Below, one piece after another: positions 26,789 to 35,033 of a stretch of DNA of 64,000 bases (positions are counted from its first letter, which is position 1; the number at the start of each line of letters is the position of its first letter). The stretch comes from Couchioplanes caeruleus (GTDB lineage: Bacteria; Actinomycetota; Actinomycetes; Mycobacteriales; Micromonosporaceae), in NCBI RefSeq assembly GCF_023499255.1, contig NZ_CP092183.1, positions 6,568,501-6,632,500 on the forward strand, read 5' to 3'. The position numbers and the translations under genes were made by a program. Below the pieces are notes generated by a model. It saw nothing but the letters and a program-made list of their open reading frames with translations, was not told the origin of the DNA and made no database searches.

Positions 26789-27220
26789 CCTCCTCTGGTG
26801 TGTGCAACGCGGCCCCAGGGAGGTGTGGGCGAGCGGGAAACCTCGCGGTGCCACCACACCTTCGCCCCCGCCGGACCCCGGCCCGCCCCCGTACGCCCCA
26901 GCCCGACCGGCCGCCGCTCGCGGCCGACCTCGGGCCGGCACCCCGGCTGGGACCCCTCCGCTGCCGCGACCGCCTCCGCACGGAACCCGGCCGGTCCACC
27001 GCCGCTCGCGGCCGGTACCGGGCCCGGGTCCCGGCCGGACCGTCCGCTGCGTGCGGCTGAGTCCGGGCCTGGGCCCGACGGAGGCGTCCGTGCGCGACGG
27101 GCGCCTCTTGTACAACGCGGCTCGGGAGTGTCTTCGCGCCCCGGCACCGGGCCACCTTCACAGCTGCCGGTGGCTCTCTCGGCCGGCGGGATCGGGGCGT
27201 TACTCGGTTCCGTCACTGCC
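26789..27220 (-). promoter_or_regulatory. Translational T-box riboswitch, aspartate specifier GAC
   Basis: Reading the minus strand, Stem I has the 5' element GAGTA (27201-27205), helices CGCCCCG/CGGGGCG and CCGG/CCGG, an AGAGAG bulge, and an apical GCCACC/GGTGGC helix closing GGCAGCTGTGAA. On its 3' side GAA-GAC-A presents the specifier GAC at 27130-27132. Downstream, helix A1 AGGTGTGG/CCACACCT (26854-26861 with 26821-26828), the T-box bulge UGGCACC (26847-26853) and helix A2 GCGAG/CTCGC form the classic antisequestrator. UGGC would pair with a GCCA tRNA end (G73), as in tRNA-Asp. The alternative helix CCTCCCTGG/CCAGAGGAGG (26815-26823 with 26789-26798) hides the aspS ribosome site. Uncharged tRNA-Asp should thus switch translation on. 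Confidence 0.92.
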
Positions 27221-27359
27221 GTGGCCGGGACGTTAACAGCGGGCGGGAAGTCGACGCACGCGGTTTTCCGGGCAGGCGTGAGGGCCCTCACAGATTCGCC
27301 CACGTGAGCCTCGTCGCCCCTGGCCCGCTTGATCTTGTGTTCGGCGTAATCTCAGGGCT

Positions 27360-28283
27360 GTGACTATTGCTCCCGAGGGCCGCCGCATGCTGCGCATCGA
27401 GGCGCGCAACGCCGAAACTCCCATCGAGCGGAAGCCGCCGTGGATCAAGGTCAAAGCCAAGATGGGCCCGGAATACACGCACATGCGCGGGCTCGTGCAG
27501 AAGGAAGGCCTGCACACGGTCTGCCAGGAGGCCGGCTGTCCCAACATCTATGAGTGCTGGGAAGACCGCGAGGCCACCTTCCTGATCGGCGGCGACCAGT
27601 GCACCCGCCGCTGCGACTTCTGCCAGATCGACACCGGCAAGCCGGCCGAGTTCGACGCCGACGAGCCCCGCCGCGTCGGCGAGTCGGTCGCCACGATGGG
27701 CCTCAAGTACGCCACGGTCACCGGCGTCGCCCGCGACGACCTCCCCGACGGCGGCGCCTGGCTCTACGCGGAGACGGTCCGCCAGATCCACAAGCTGCAG
27801 CCAGGCTGCGGTGTCGAGCTCCTCATCCCGGACTTCAACGCCGACCCCCAGCAACTCGCCGAGGTCTTCGGCGCGGCGCCCGAGGTCCTGGCCCACAACG
27901 TCGAGACGGTCCCCCGCATCTTCAAGCGCATCCGCCCCGGCTTCCGCTACGACCGCTCCCTCGACGTCATCACCCAGGCCCGAGCCGCCGGCCTCGTCAC
28001 CAAGTCCAACCTGATTCTCGGCATGGGCGAAGAACGCTCGGAAGTCTCCCAAGCCCTCCGCGACCTCCACGCCGCGGGCTGCGAGCTCATCACCATCACC
28101 CAGTACCTGCGCCCCACCCCCCGCCACCACCCGGTCGACCGCTGGGTGAAGCCGGAAGAATTCGTCGAACTCCGCGAAGAAGCCGAGCAGATCGGCTTCG
28201 CCGGCGTGATGTCGGGCCCCCTGGTCCGCTCCTCATACCGAGCCGGCCGCCTCTACCAGCAGGCCCTCGCCGCCCGCGGCTGA
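27360..28283 (+). CDS. lipA: Lipoyl synthase
   Basis: A 307-residue radical-SAM enzyme inserting two sulfurs into octanoyl-lysine on lipoyl domains. The auxiliary cluster cysteines are at about 55, 60 and 66 ([12 protein letters not shown]), the SAM cluster CxxxCxxC is at 81-88 (CTRRCDFC), and the terminal VRSSY motif supplies the serine ligand. The GTG at 27360 follows TAATCT by 7 nt, so transcription probably starts at the start codon. Immediately downstream is a long 27-bp minisatellite. Works with LipB to activate SucB. Confidence 0.96.
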   Translation: MTIAPEGRRMLRIEARNAETPIERKPPWIKVKAKMGPEYTHMRGLVQKEGLHTVCQEAGCPNIYECWEDREATFLIGGDQCTRRCDFCQIDTGKPAEFDADEPRRVGESVATMGLKYATVTGVARDDLPDGGAWLYAETVRQIHKLQPGCGVELLIPDFNADPQQLAEVFGAAPEVLAHNVETVPRIFKRIRPGFRYDRSLDVITQARAAGLVTKSNLILGMGEERSEVSQALRDLHAAGCELITITQYLRPTPRHHPVDRWVKPEEFVELREEAEQIGFAGVMSGPLVRSSYRAGRLYQQALAARG

Positions 28284-28382
28284 ACATCCCGCGCGACAAC
28301 CAGCCCACAACCGGCCGCCGTCGCCCGCACCCGCGAAGCACCCCGCCGCAGCCGGCGCCGCCACCCACCCCGCGGGTAGGCG

Positions 28383-28817
28383 GCCCGGCAAGCGACCCGG
28401 TCCCCGACGGTCCGGCGAGCGACCCGCGTCACGTCGCCCGGCCAGCGACCCGCATCGCGGACAGTCCGACGTGCGATCCCCGTCGCGACGGCCCGGCCAG
28501 CGACCCACGTCGCGGCGGCCCGGCCAGCCATCCCCGTCACGGCGGCCCGGCCAGCGACCCACGTCGCGGCGGCCCGGCCAGCGATCTCCGTCGCGACGGG
28601 TTCGACCGGCGACCCGCGTCACGGCGACCCGGTGAGCGATCCACGCCGCGACGGCCCGGTGAGCGATCCATGCCGCGACGGCCCGGTGAGCGATCCATGC
28701 CGCGACGGCCCGGTGAGCGATCCATGCGTAGGGGCCCGTAGGCCTCCCAATCGCAGGCGGCGCGGTGAGCGACCTACATCGCAGGCGGCCCGGTGAGCGA
28801 CCCACATCGCAGGCGGC
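28383..28817. repeat. 27-bp minisatellite (about 15 units) downstream of lipA
   Basis: Tandem units of 27 bp (some 26-30) follow the pattern CCCGG(C/T)(C/G)AGCGA, then (C/T)CC(A/C), then CGTCGCG(A/G)CGG. At least three consecutive copies near 28631-28715 are nearly identical. Both strands remain open because the unit is a multiple of three, but the reading frames show no recognisable protein and no ribosome site. There are no unique spacers, so it is not CRISPR. Confidence 0.85.
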
Positions 28818-29465
28818 GGGGAAGCGACGGGCGTCACAAGCCGCTCGGTGCGCTACCGCCGTCGTGGTCCACCCGACGAGCGATCGCCGTCGGATGCAAG
28901 CGCGACGACCGCTACCGCGAGCAGCGACCGATGACCGTCACGGCGGCAGGTGCACCCGCCTGCGACAGCGGTGAGCCCGCACGGCACCGGCCCGCTGACC
29001 CCAACCGCGGCGGCGTCGGATGGCAGCTGCGATACGGCCGGCGCCCGCGACGGGGAGCGCCGCCGTCAGCCGCGGAACCCGCCGCCGACAGCCGGGGCAA
29101 AGGCCTGAACCTGGCCCGGGCAGCGCTACCCGCACCCAGCCCGGCAGGCGGCGAAAACGGCACCTCCCGGGTCGGCAGGCAGCGACAGCGACCTCCCAGG
29201 CAGGCAGGCGGCGAACAGCAACCTCGCACGCCCGCAAGCGGCGGACCATGACGTCGCACGCCCTGGGGCCCCGGCCGGCAGCTGGCAGCCCACCGGCGCG
29301 ACGCTGAATAGCCCGCTGCTAACAGGCCAGCGACCAATATCCCGACGCCCAACAGCCCAGCGGCCAACAGCCCAGAAGCCAACAGCCCGCCGCCCACAGC
29401 CCAGCACCGGCAGCCCGGCTGCCTTGCGGGTGGGTGCGTCGACCGGCCCCGACGCCGAGTGGCCG
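28818..29465. other. Gene-free stretch with degenerate short repeats
   Basis: No convincing gene is seen. At about 29140-29265 there are four loose units of about 29 bp ending in ACCTC or ACGTC after CAGGCGGCGA-like cores. At about 29349-29405 there are four units of about 15 bp built on CCAACAGCCCAG. The rest is Arg/Ala/Pro-biased in all frames with no start supported by a ribosome site. It looks like decayed or diverged continuation of the flanking arrays. Confidence 0.6.
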
Positions 29466-29613
29466 GCTTGAGCGACGGCCGATCGGGGGGCCGGCTTGAG
29501 CGGCGGCCGATCGGAGGCGGCCCGCTTGAACGACGGCCGATCGGAGGCGGCCCGCTTGAACGACGGCCGATCGGAGGCGGCCCGCTTGAACGACGGCCGG
29601 TCGGAGGGGGCCG
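29466..29613. repeat. 30-bp tandem repeat array (5 units) after the LAL regulator
   Basis: Units begin with GCTTGA at 29466, 29494, 29524, 29554 and 29584. The third and fourth are identical and the others differ at a few positions. Each unit contains CCGATCGG or a one-base variant, a perfect dyad, followed by AGGCGGCC. The array ends 31 bp past the stop of the LuxR-type gene (minus strand). Confidence 0.88.
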
Positions 29614-29643
29614 GCTTCTGCCCGGCCGCGGACTTCGGCGTGC

Positions 29644-32538
29644 TCAGTTCAGCAGGCCCAGCCGATGGGCGACGGCCGCTGCCTCTCCCCGGCTTGTCAC
29701 GGCCAGCTTCGCGATGATTCGGGAGACGTGCACGCTTGCCGTCTTCGGGGAGATGTACAGCTGCTCCGCGATCCGGCTGTTGCTGTGACCCTCCGCGACC
29801 AGCCGCAGCACCTCGCGTTCCCGGTCGGTCAGGTTGTCCGTGCCGGTGGGAGCCGGATGGGTCGCCGAGCGCAGGCCGAGGCGGCGCGCCAGCGTGTCTG
29901 CCTGGGTGACGAGGGGTGTGGCGCCCAGGGCTGCCGCTGTTGCGGTTGCCTCCTCGATTGCTTCCGCGGCGGCCGTACGGTTGCCCGCAGCCGCTTCCGC
30001 CGTGGCGAGGCTCAGCGCGGCGACGGCGAGGGGGTAGCGCTGACCGTCGGTGTGCCAGGCCGCCAGTGCCTCGCGCCAGGGTTCGGGGCTGTTGCCGAGG
30101 GTGGCGCGTACCTGGGCGGCGTACGCACGGTCGACGGGGTGGCGCTGGGGCATGATCACGGCGATGCGGGCGACGCCTTCTCGGACGTCGGGTGCCTCGA
30201 CCGCGGCGGCCGCGGCCAGGAGGGGCCAGCGGTAACGGGCGCGGTCCGGTTCGGTGGGTTCCGCGATGGCGAGGCGGGCCGCGACCGTCGCAGCCGCCTC
30301 GTCGCCGGAGCACTGGGCTTCGCGGATGCGCAGCTCCAGCAGGGAGAGCCGGTGCTCGCGGTGCAGGTACGGCCGCCCGAGGTACGCCACCGCCCGTTGC
30401 ACCAGCGGCTGCGCCCCCTCGTGGCCGCGGGCCAGGCGCAGGTGGGCGCGGAGGCGGAGCCAGGGCAGGGCCAGCGTGCCGGGCGGGTCCAGCCGGGCCG
30501 CCTCCTCGAGCCGGGCGTCCGCCTCGTCCCAGCGGCCCAGCGCCATCAGCGCCTCGGCGTGGTTGGCCAGCAGGAATACTCCGGTGGTGCGGCTGACCCC
30601 GACGCGGTCCGCGTACGGGACGCCTTCGGCGGCGGCGGCCGCGGATTCCTCGTAGCGCCCGAGCTCGAACAGGGAGTCCGACACGTTGACGAGCGCGCGG
30701 GCCAGGTTGGGCAGGTCGCCGGTCTCCCGGGCGCGGGCGGCGGCCTGCAGCATCGACGGCAGCGCCTCCTCCGCGGAGATGCGGCCACCGCACACCCGGC
30801 CGTACGTGATGGTCGCGGACACCTCGGTGGCGACGTCGCCGGTCTCGGCCGCGGCCGCCATCACCTCGGCGGCGACCTGGGCGGCGAGGTCGTCGTCGAC
30901 GCCGCCGAACTGGTAGGCGACGTCGGCCATCAGCATGGTGCGTTCCCGGGACGGCGGGGCGGCCAGCAGCAGCCGGTACGCCTCCCGGGACTCGGCCGCG
31001 CCGTCGCTCGTGCCGGCGGTGTAGAGCAGCTTCGCGCGGCGTACCAGGAGGCGGGCGGCCCGCAGCGGCTCGGCCTCCGGGTCGAGGTCGGCCAGCGCGG
31101 CCTTCGTCAGCTTGAGCGCCCGCTGGTGGTCACCGGCCGCGATGGCCGCCAGCGCACTCTCCTCGAGCAGGTCGATGTAGCCGGCACCGAGCAGCTCGGA
31201 GGCGTCGTCGACGACCTCCCACAGCTCGAGGACCCGCTGCAGCAGGCTGGACTGTTCCGCGTACGCGTACCGTTCGGCGGCGGCGCTCGCCGCGAGCCGA
31301 GCCGCGGTGAGGGCCCGCGGGTAGTCGTGCGCGGCATGCCAGTGGTGGGCGATCTCCGCGGGTGCGCGTCCCATGGCGACGAGGTGCGGCTCGGCCTCCA
31401 CCGCCTGCGCGTACCGCGCGTGCAGCCGGGCGTGCTCCCCGGGCAGCAGGTCATCGTGCACGGCCTCCCGGACGAGCGCGTGCCGGAACTCGTACCCGCC
31501 GTCGGCGTCGACCACGATGAGCTGGGCCGCGACGACGACGCGCAGCGCCGACTCCAGCTCCGCCTCGTCGATGCCCGCGACCCGGCTGAGCAGGTCGTGC
31601 CCGAAGGTGGTGCCGCCGACCGCCGCCACCCGCAGCACCCGCTGCGCCTGCTCCGGCAGCATGTCGACCCGGGTCAGCAACAGGTCGCGCAGGCTGTGCG
31701 GGATGTCGCAGCACTGCGGGTCGCCGGCCGCCGCGAACTGCTCGATGAAGAAGGGGTTTCCCTGTGCCCGCTCGTGGATGGTGTCGACCACGGCCGGCTC
31801 CGGCTCGGCGCCGAGCAGGTGGGTGAGCATCTCCGCGGTGCCGTCCCGCTCCAGCCGGTCGAGCTCGGTGCGCTGCACGCCTCGTACGCGATCCAGCTCG
31901 GCGAGGAACGGTCGCAGCGGATGGCCGCGGTGCAGCTCGTCGGTGCGGTACGTGGCCAGCAGGAGCACGTGCGGCAGCCGGGCGGAGCGCACCAGAAAGC
32001 CGATCAGGTCCCGGGTGGAACGGTCGGCCCAGTGCAGGTCCTCCAGCACGAGCACGAGCGGCTGCCGCTCCGACACCCGCGCGAACAGCGCCGCGACCAG
32101 CTCGAACAGATAGCCCCGCCGGGTCTCCGCGGTGGCCTCGGCGGGCCCCAGCTCGGGCAGCAGGCGGGCGAAGTCGTGCTCGCGCCCCTCCAGGACGGAC
32201 GTGCCGTCGGCGTGGACGAGCTCTCGCAGGGCCGCCGCGAAGGGCGCGAAGGGCAGGCCTTCCTCGCCCAGCTCCAAGCACTGCCCGGTGAGCACGCGCG
32301 CGCCGTCGGCAAGCGCCGTACGGCAGAACTCCTCCACCAGCCGCGTCTTGCCGACGCCCGCTTCCCCGCCGACCAGCACGGCCGACGGCTCGGCGCTGCG
32401 CGTCCGCTTGAGCGCGTCGCGCAGCGCGGCGAGATCGGCTTCCCTGCCGACCAGGACGTCGCTGCTGGCGTGCGCGGTCACGCCGTCGAGCATGCCATGC
32501 AACGCCGTCCCGGCGCCGGGCCCGAAAGGTGCGATCAC
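29644..32538 (-). CDS. LAL-type LuxR family transcriptional regulator with AAA/NACHT-like ATPase
   Basis: A 964-residue regulator. The N-terminal ATPase begins VLVGREADLAALRDAL, has Walker A GGEAGVGKT (about 57-65) and Walker B-like LVLVLEDLHWAD. A long helical TPR-like middle follows. The C-terminal LuxR helix-turn-helix is about residues 898-960 (LTDREREVLRLVAEGHSNSRIAEQLY). It should activate transcription in an ATP-dependent way; the ligand and targets are unknown. The GTG at 32538 was chosen because GGGAGG lies 7 nt upstream; GTG at 32541 and 32553 are alternatives. It sits alone between repeat arrays, with no obvious biosynthetic cluster in the window. Confidence 0.9.
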   Translation of the reverse strand: MIAPFGPGAGTALHGMLDGVTAHASSDVLVGREADLAALRDALKRTRSAEPSAVLVGGEAGVGKTRLVEEFCRTALADGARVLTGQCLELGEEGLPFAPFAAALRELVHADGTSVLEGREHDFARLLPELGPAEATAETRRGYLFELVAALFARVSERQPLVLVLEDLHWADRSTRDLIGFLVRSARLPHVLLLATYRTDELHRGHPLRPFLAELDRVRGVQRTELDRLERDGTAEMLTHLLGAEPEPAVVDTIHERAQGNPFFIEQFAAAGDPQCCDIPHSLRDLLLTRVDMLPEQAQRVLRVAAVGGTTFGHDLLSRVAGIDEAELESALRVVVAAQLIVVDADGGYEFRHALVREAVHDDLLPGEHARLHARYAQAVEAEPHLVAMGRAPAEIAHHWHAAHDYPRALTAARLAASAAAERYAYAEQSSLLQRVLELWEVVDDASELLGAGYIDLLEESALAAIAAGDHQRALKLTKAALADLDPEAEPLRAARLLVRRAKLLYTAGTSDGAAESREAYRLLLAAPPSRERTMLMADVAYQFGGVDDDLAAQVAAEVMAAAAETGDVATEVSATITYGRVCGGRISAEEALPSMLQAAARARETGDLPNLARALVNVSDSLFELGRYEESAAAAAEGVPYADRVGVSRTTGVFLLANHAEALMALGRWDEADARLEEAARLDPPGTLALPWLRLRAHLRLARGHEGAQPLVQRAVAYLGRPYLHREHRLSLLELRIREAQCSGDEAAATVAARLAIAEPTEPDRARYRWPLLAAAAAVEAPDVREGVARIAVIMPQRHPVDRAYAAQVRATLGNSPEPWREALAAWHTDGQRYPLAVAALSLATAEAAAGNRTAAAEAIEEATATAAALGATPLVTQADTLARRLGLRSATHPAPTGTDNLTDREREVLRLVAEGHSNSRIAEQLYISPKTASVHVSRIIAKLAVTSRGEAAAVAHRLGLLN

Positions 32539-32559
32539 CACCAAACCTCCCACTCAATT

Positions 32560-32622
32560 CGGATACGGCCGAGGGGCCCGCGATCCCCCGTCGGCCCGCG
32601 GACCCGGCCTCGGCCGTATCCG
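32560..32622. terminator. Long inverted repeat between small gene and LAL regulator
   Basis: A perfect 15-bp inverted repeat (32560-32574 with 32608-32622, arm CGGATACGGCCGAGG) encloses a 33-nt GC-rich loop. It lies 27 bp after the stop of the small minus-strand gene and 21 bp before the LAL start. A terminator for the former is likeliest; an operator or attenuator for the latter is possible. Confidence 0.6.
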
Positions 32623-32648
32623 GTTGGAGTTGTCAGCCGGTGAAGCTG

Positions 32649-32834
32649 TCAGGAGGCGGCCGGGGCACGCACCGGGCGAGGCCGGTGGCCCGGGCGGGCC
32701 CACCAGCTCTGCCGGTGCCTGCCCGTGGCGGAGGCCTCGCGGGCCATGCGGCTCTCGGTCGCCGTCCGCCGCAGCTCGGCGGCGCGCTGGTGGTGCTGGT
32801 CGAGGTGGAATCCGGGGTCCTGGAACGGGAACAT
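32649..32834 (-). CDS. Small hypothetical protein (61 aa)
   Basis: A 61-residue basic protein beginning FPFQDPGFHLDQHHQRAAEL and ending in Arg/Pro/Ala. A strong AAGGAG lies 7 nt before the ATG at 32834, which makes a real gene likely despite its size. There is no signal peptide or membrane segment. The N-terminal half is predicted helical with many His and Arg. It resembles the short, poorly characterised proteins that accompany regulators in actinomycetes. No function is assigned. Confidence 0.6.
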   Translation of the reverse strand: MFPFQDPGFHLDQHHQRAAELRRTATESRMAREASATGRHRQSWWARPGHRPRPVRAPAAS

Positions 32835-32991
32835 CGGGGTCTCCTTGCTGGTCGTTCTCCGATGTCCTCGACTCTTCTCGGGAAGGCCCCGGCGCCGCAT
32901 GAGGAAGGTGCCGCATTTCCCGGCCGGGCGGCGCCTTACCTTGAGGGTCCTGGCCACGTAAGGCAGTGCGCCGACCCTTACACTTCCGGGT

Positions 32992-33684
32992 ATGGCAAAG
33001 CCCCAGGAGAAGGTGTCGTTCGGCGAGCGCCTGAAGCAGATCGGCCAGGTGTTCACGTTCACGGCACGGCAGGACAAGTGGTTCGTGCCGCTGATCGCCG
33101 CCGCGGTGCTGATCCCGCTGGCGCTGACCATGCTGGCCGTGCTGCTGGGCTGGGGCTGGGTCTGGGTCCCGATCGGCGTCATGATGGCGCTGCTGGCCTC
33201 GCTGATCGTGCTGAACCTGCGCTCGAACGCCGCGATGATGAACGCCGCCGAGGGCCAGCCCGGCGCTGCGGCCTCGATCATGGAGAACATGCGCGGCGAC
33301 TGGCGCGTACGCCCCGCGGCGAGCTCGACCACGCAGTTCGACATGGTGCACGTGGTGATCGGCCGCCCCGGCGTGATCCTGCTCGGCGAGGGGCAGCCGC
33401 AGCGCGTGCGCAACCTCATGGGGCAGGAGAAGCGCCGGCTGTCGAAGGTGATCGGCAACGCCCCGATGTACGACTACGTCATCGGTTCGCAGGAGGGCGA
33501 GCTGCCGATCCGCAAGCTGCGCACCACGGTGATGAAGCTGCCCCGCAACCTCACGGGCAAGGACGTCAACGCGCTGGACAAGCGTCTGGGTGCGCTGATG
33601 GCCCGCCCGCAGATGCCGAAGGGCGCCATCCCGAAGAACATGCGCCCGGGCGGCAAGGGCATGCGCCAGCAGCGCCCCCGCTGA
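32992..33684 (+). CDS. DUF4191 membrane protein
   Basis: A 230-residue protein with two adjacent membrane helices (about residues 35-85) and a soluble C-terminal domain ending in a basic tail (GGKGMRQQRPR). The sequence matches DUF4191 in layout (ERLKQIGQVFTFTARQDKW, QVGRPGVILLGEG-like stretch). From family knowledge this gene follows lipA in mycobacteria (Rv2219) and streptomycetes; here the LAL gene and repeats are inserted between. TACACT ends 7 nt before the ATG, again a leaderless pattern. Function is unknown. Confidence 0.88.
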   Translation: MAKPQEKVSFGERLKQIGQVFTFTARQDKWFVPLIAAAVLIPLALTMLAVLLGWGWVWVPIGVMMALLASLIVLNLRSNAAMMNAAEGQPGAAASIMENMRGDWRVRPAASSTTQFDMVHVVIGRPGVILLGEGQPQRVRNLMGQEKRRLSKVIGNAPMYDYVIGSQEGELPIRKLRTTVMKLPRNLTGKDVNALDKRLGALMARPQMPKGAIPKNMRPGGKGMRQQRPR

Positions 33685-33815
33685 GCACCGGCAGCCGGCA
33701 AGAGAAGCCGAGCACCGGCAGCCCCGCCAAGAGGAGCTCAGCACCGACAGCCGGCCAGGAGAAACTCGGCACCGACGGCCGGCTGAGGAAACTCAGCCCT
33801 GACGGACCGCTAGGA
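33685..33815. repeat. About 28-bp degenerate tandem repeat between convergent genes
   Basis: Five units built on CAGCACCG(A/G)CAGCCGGC, then AAGAG(A/G)A(A/G), start directly at the DUF4191 stop and run to the stop of the acidic protein. Units differ at 5-8 positions from one another. Confidence 0.75.
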
Positions 33816-34139
33816 GAAATCGTCCTCATCCGACGAGTCGTCGGACGAATCGTCGGACGAGGAGTCGGCGGCGGAGGGCGAGGAATCGAGCAGCTCGCTG
33901 AGCACCGCGGCCGCGTCCCGGTTCCCCCGGGCGGCCAGCCGGCGCAGCTCGTCCAGGTCGCCCACCTCGCTCGCGAGCTCCACCAGCTGGTCCGCCGCGT
34001 CCGCGCTTCCGGCCTCGGACAGGCGCCGCAGCTCGTTCATGTCGCCGCGCTCACCGGCCAGCTCCACGAGCCGGCCGGTGGCGTCGTTGTCGCCGGCCGC
34101 GGCCCGGTCCCGCAGCGCCTGCAGATCGTCATCGCTCAT
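33810..34139 (-). CDS. Small acidic helical-repeat protein (109 aa)
   Basis: A 109-residue protein with two and a half helical repeats of about 28 residues (GDNDATGRLVELAGERGDMNELRRL, shortened in the second to SADAADQLVELASEVGDLDELRRL), similar in rhythm to Sel1/TPR or HEAT repeats. It ends in a very acidic Ser/Asp tail (SSDDSSDDSSDEDDFS). TAGATT ends 8 nt before the ATG at 34139, so the transcript may be leaderless. Probably a protein-binding module; nothing more can be inferred. Confidence 0.75.
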   Translation of the reverse strand: MSDDDLQALRDRAAAGDNDATGRLVELAGERGDMNELRRLSEAGSADAADQLVELASEVGDLDELRRLAARGNRDAAAVLSELLDSSPSAADSSSDDSSDDSSDEDDFS

Positions 34140-34157
34140 GGTGGAGCAATCTAGCCC

Positions 34158-34228
34158 TCACACGAAGCTCCGGCGATCATCAACCCCGGGCCCGGCGATC
34201 ACCAGGACCCGGGCCCGGCGATCATCAG
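34158..34228. repeat. 23-24-bp tandem repeat (3 units)
   Basis: Three units share CCCGGCGATCA(T/C)CA, then (A/G)ACCCGGG or a variant. The array lies between the start of the acidic protein and the stop of the SDR gene, which ends inside the last unit. Confidence 0.75.
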
Positions 34229-35001
34229 GCCCGCGCTCCCCCGTCGACCCGCAGCACCGTCCCGGTGACGAACGACGAGCGGTCGCTGAGCAACCACGCC
34301 GCCGCCTGCGCGATCTCCTCCGGCTCCGCCGATCGCCGCAGCGGTGTCGCCGCTTCCAGCCGCTGCACCAGGCCCGGCGACGCCGCCTCCCAGGTCCTGA
34401 TCATTTCCGTACGCGTATTGCCCGGCGCGATCGCGTTGACCCGGATCCCCTCCGGCCCGTACGTGATGGCCGCCGACTCCGTGAGGCTGTTGACGGCTCG
34501 TTTCATGGCCCCGTACGCGGGCAGCTCGGGGTTGCCCATCAGGCTGCCCACACTGGAGTTGTTGACGATCGCGCCGCGCCCGGCGGTGGCCCGGATCGCG
34601 GCGACCTCGGCGACCATGGACAGCCACGGCCCGCGCAGGTTCACGGCGTAGAGCTGGTCGAAGGCGGTTTCCCCGAGGCGGTCCATGGGGCCGGGCGGCT
34701 GGATGGCGGCACCGTTGTTGAACGCCACGTCGAGGCGTCCGTACAGGTCGACGGCGCGGTCGACGGCGGCGCGGATGCCGGCGGAGTCGGCCAGGTCGCA
34801 GACCACGTACTCGGCGATTCCCCCCGCGTCGCGGATCTCGTCGGTGACCGTACGCAATTCCGTTTCCGTTCTCGCCGCCAGCAGCACCCGCGCGCCTTCG
34901 CGGGCGAAGAGCCGCGCCGCGGCGGCGCCGATGCCGCGGCCGGCGCCGGTGATGAAGGCGACCTTGTCGTCGAGCAGGCCTCGTGTCGTCGTGGAATTCA
35001 T
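34225..35001 (-). CDS. Short-chain dehydrogenase/reductase
   Basis: A 258-residue classical SDR. It has the cofactor motif TGAGRGIG, NNGA, the catalytic Ser in VNNSSVGS and the YGAMK Tyr/Lys pair, and ends with the usual RVDGGARA. Arg residues after the second strand (AARTETEL) suggest NADP preference. The ATG at 35001 was chosen because it gives the standard length and start distance to the Rossmann motif. It is divergent from an XRE regulator with a palindrome between, so it is probably that regulator's target. Substrate unknown. Confidence 0.88.
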   Translation of the reverse strand: MNSTTTRGLLDDKVAFITGAGRGIGAAAARLFAREGARVLLAARTETELRTVTDEIRDAGGIAEYVVCDLADSAGIRAAVDRAVDLYGRLDVAFNNGAAIQPPGPMDRLGETAFDQLYAVNLRGPWLSMVAEVAAIRATAGRGAIVNNSSVGSLMGNPELPAYGAMKRAVNSLTESAAITYGPEGIRVNAIAPGNTRTEMIRTWEAASPGLVQRLEAATPLRRSAEPEEIAQAAAWLLSDRSSFVTGTVLRVDGGARA

Positions 35002-35033
35002 GATTCGAGCCTGCGTCCGGCGCCGGGGCTCAG

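Noticed and set aside
28233..28837. Repeat-protein genes inside the 27-bp array (Arg/Gly/Ser repeats in several frames)
   Set aside because: Several frames are open at once because the unit is divisible by three. None has a supported start and no fold is evident.
28383..29613. CRISPR array
   Set aside because: Repeats of 27-30 bp are contiguous with no unique spacers, and there are no cas genes in the window.
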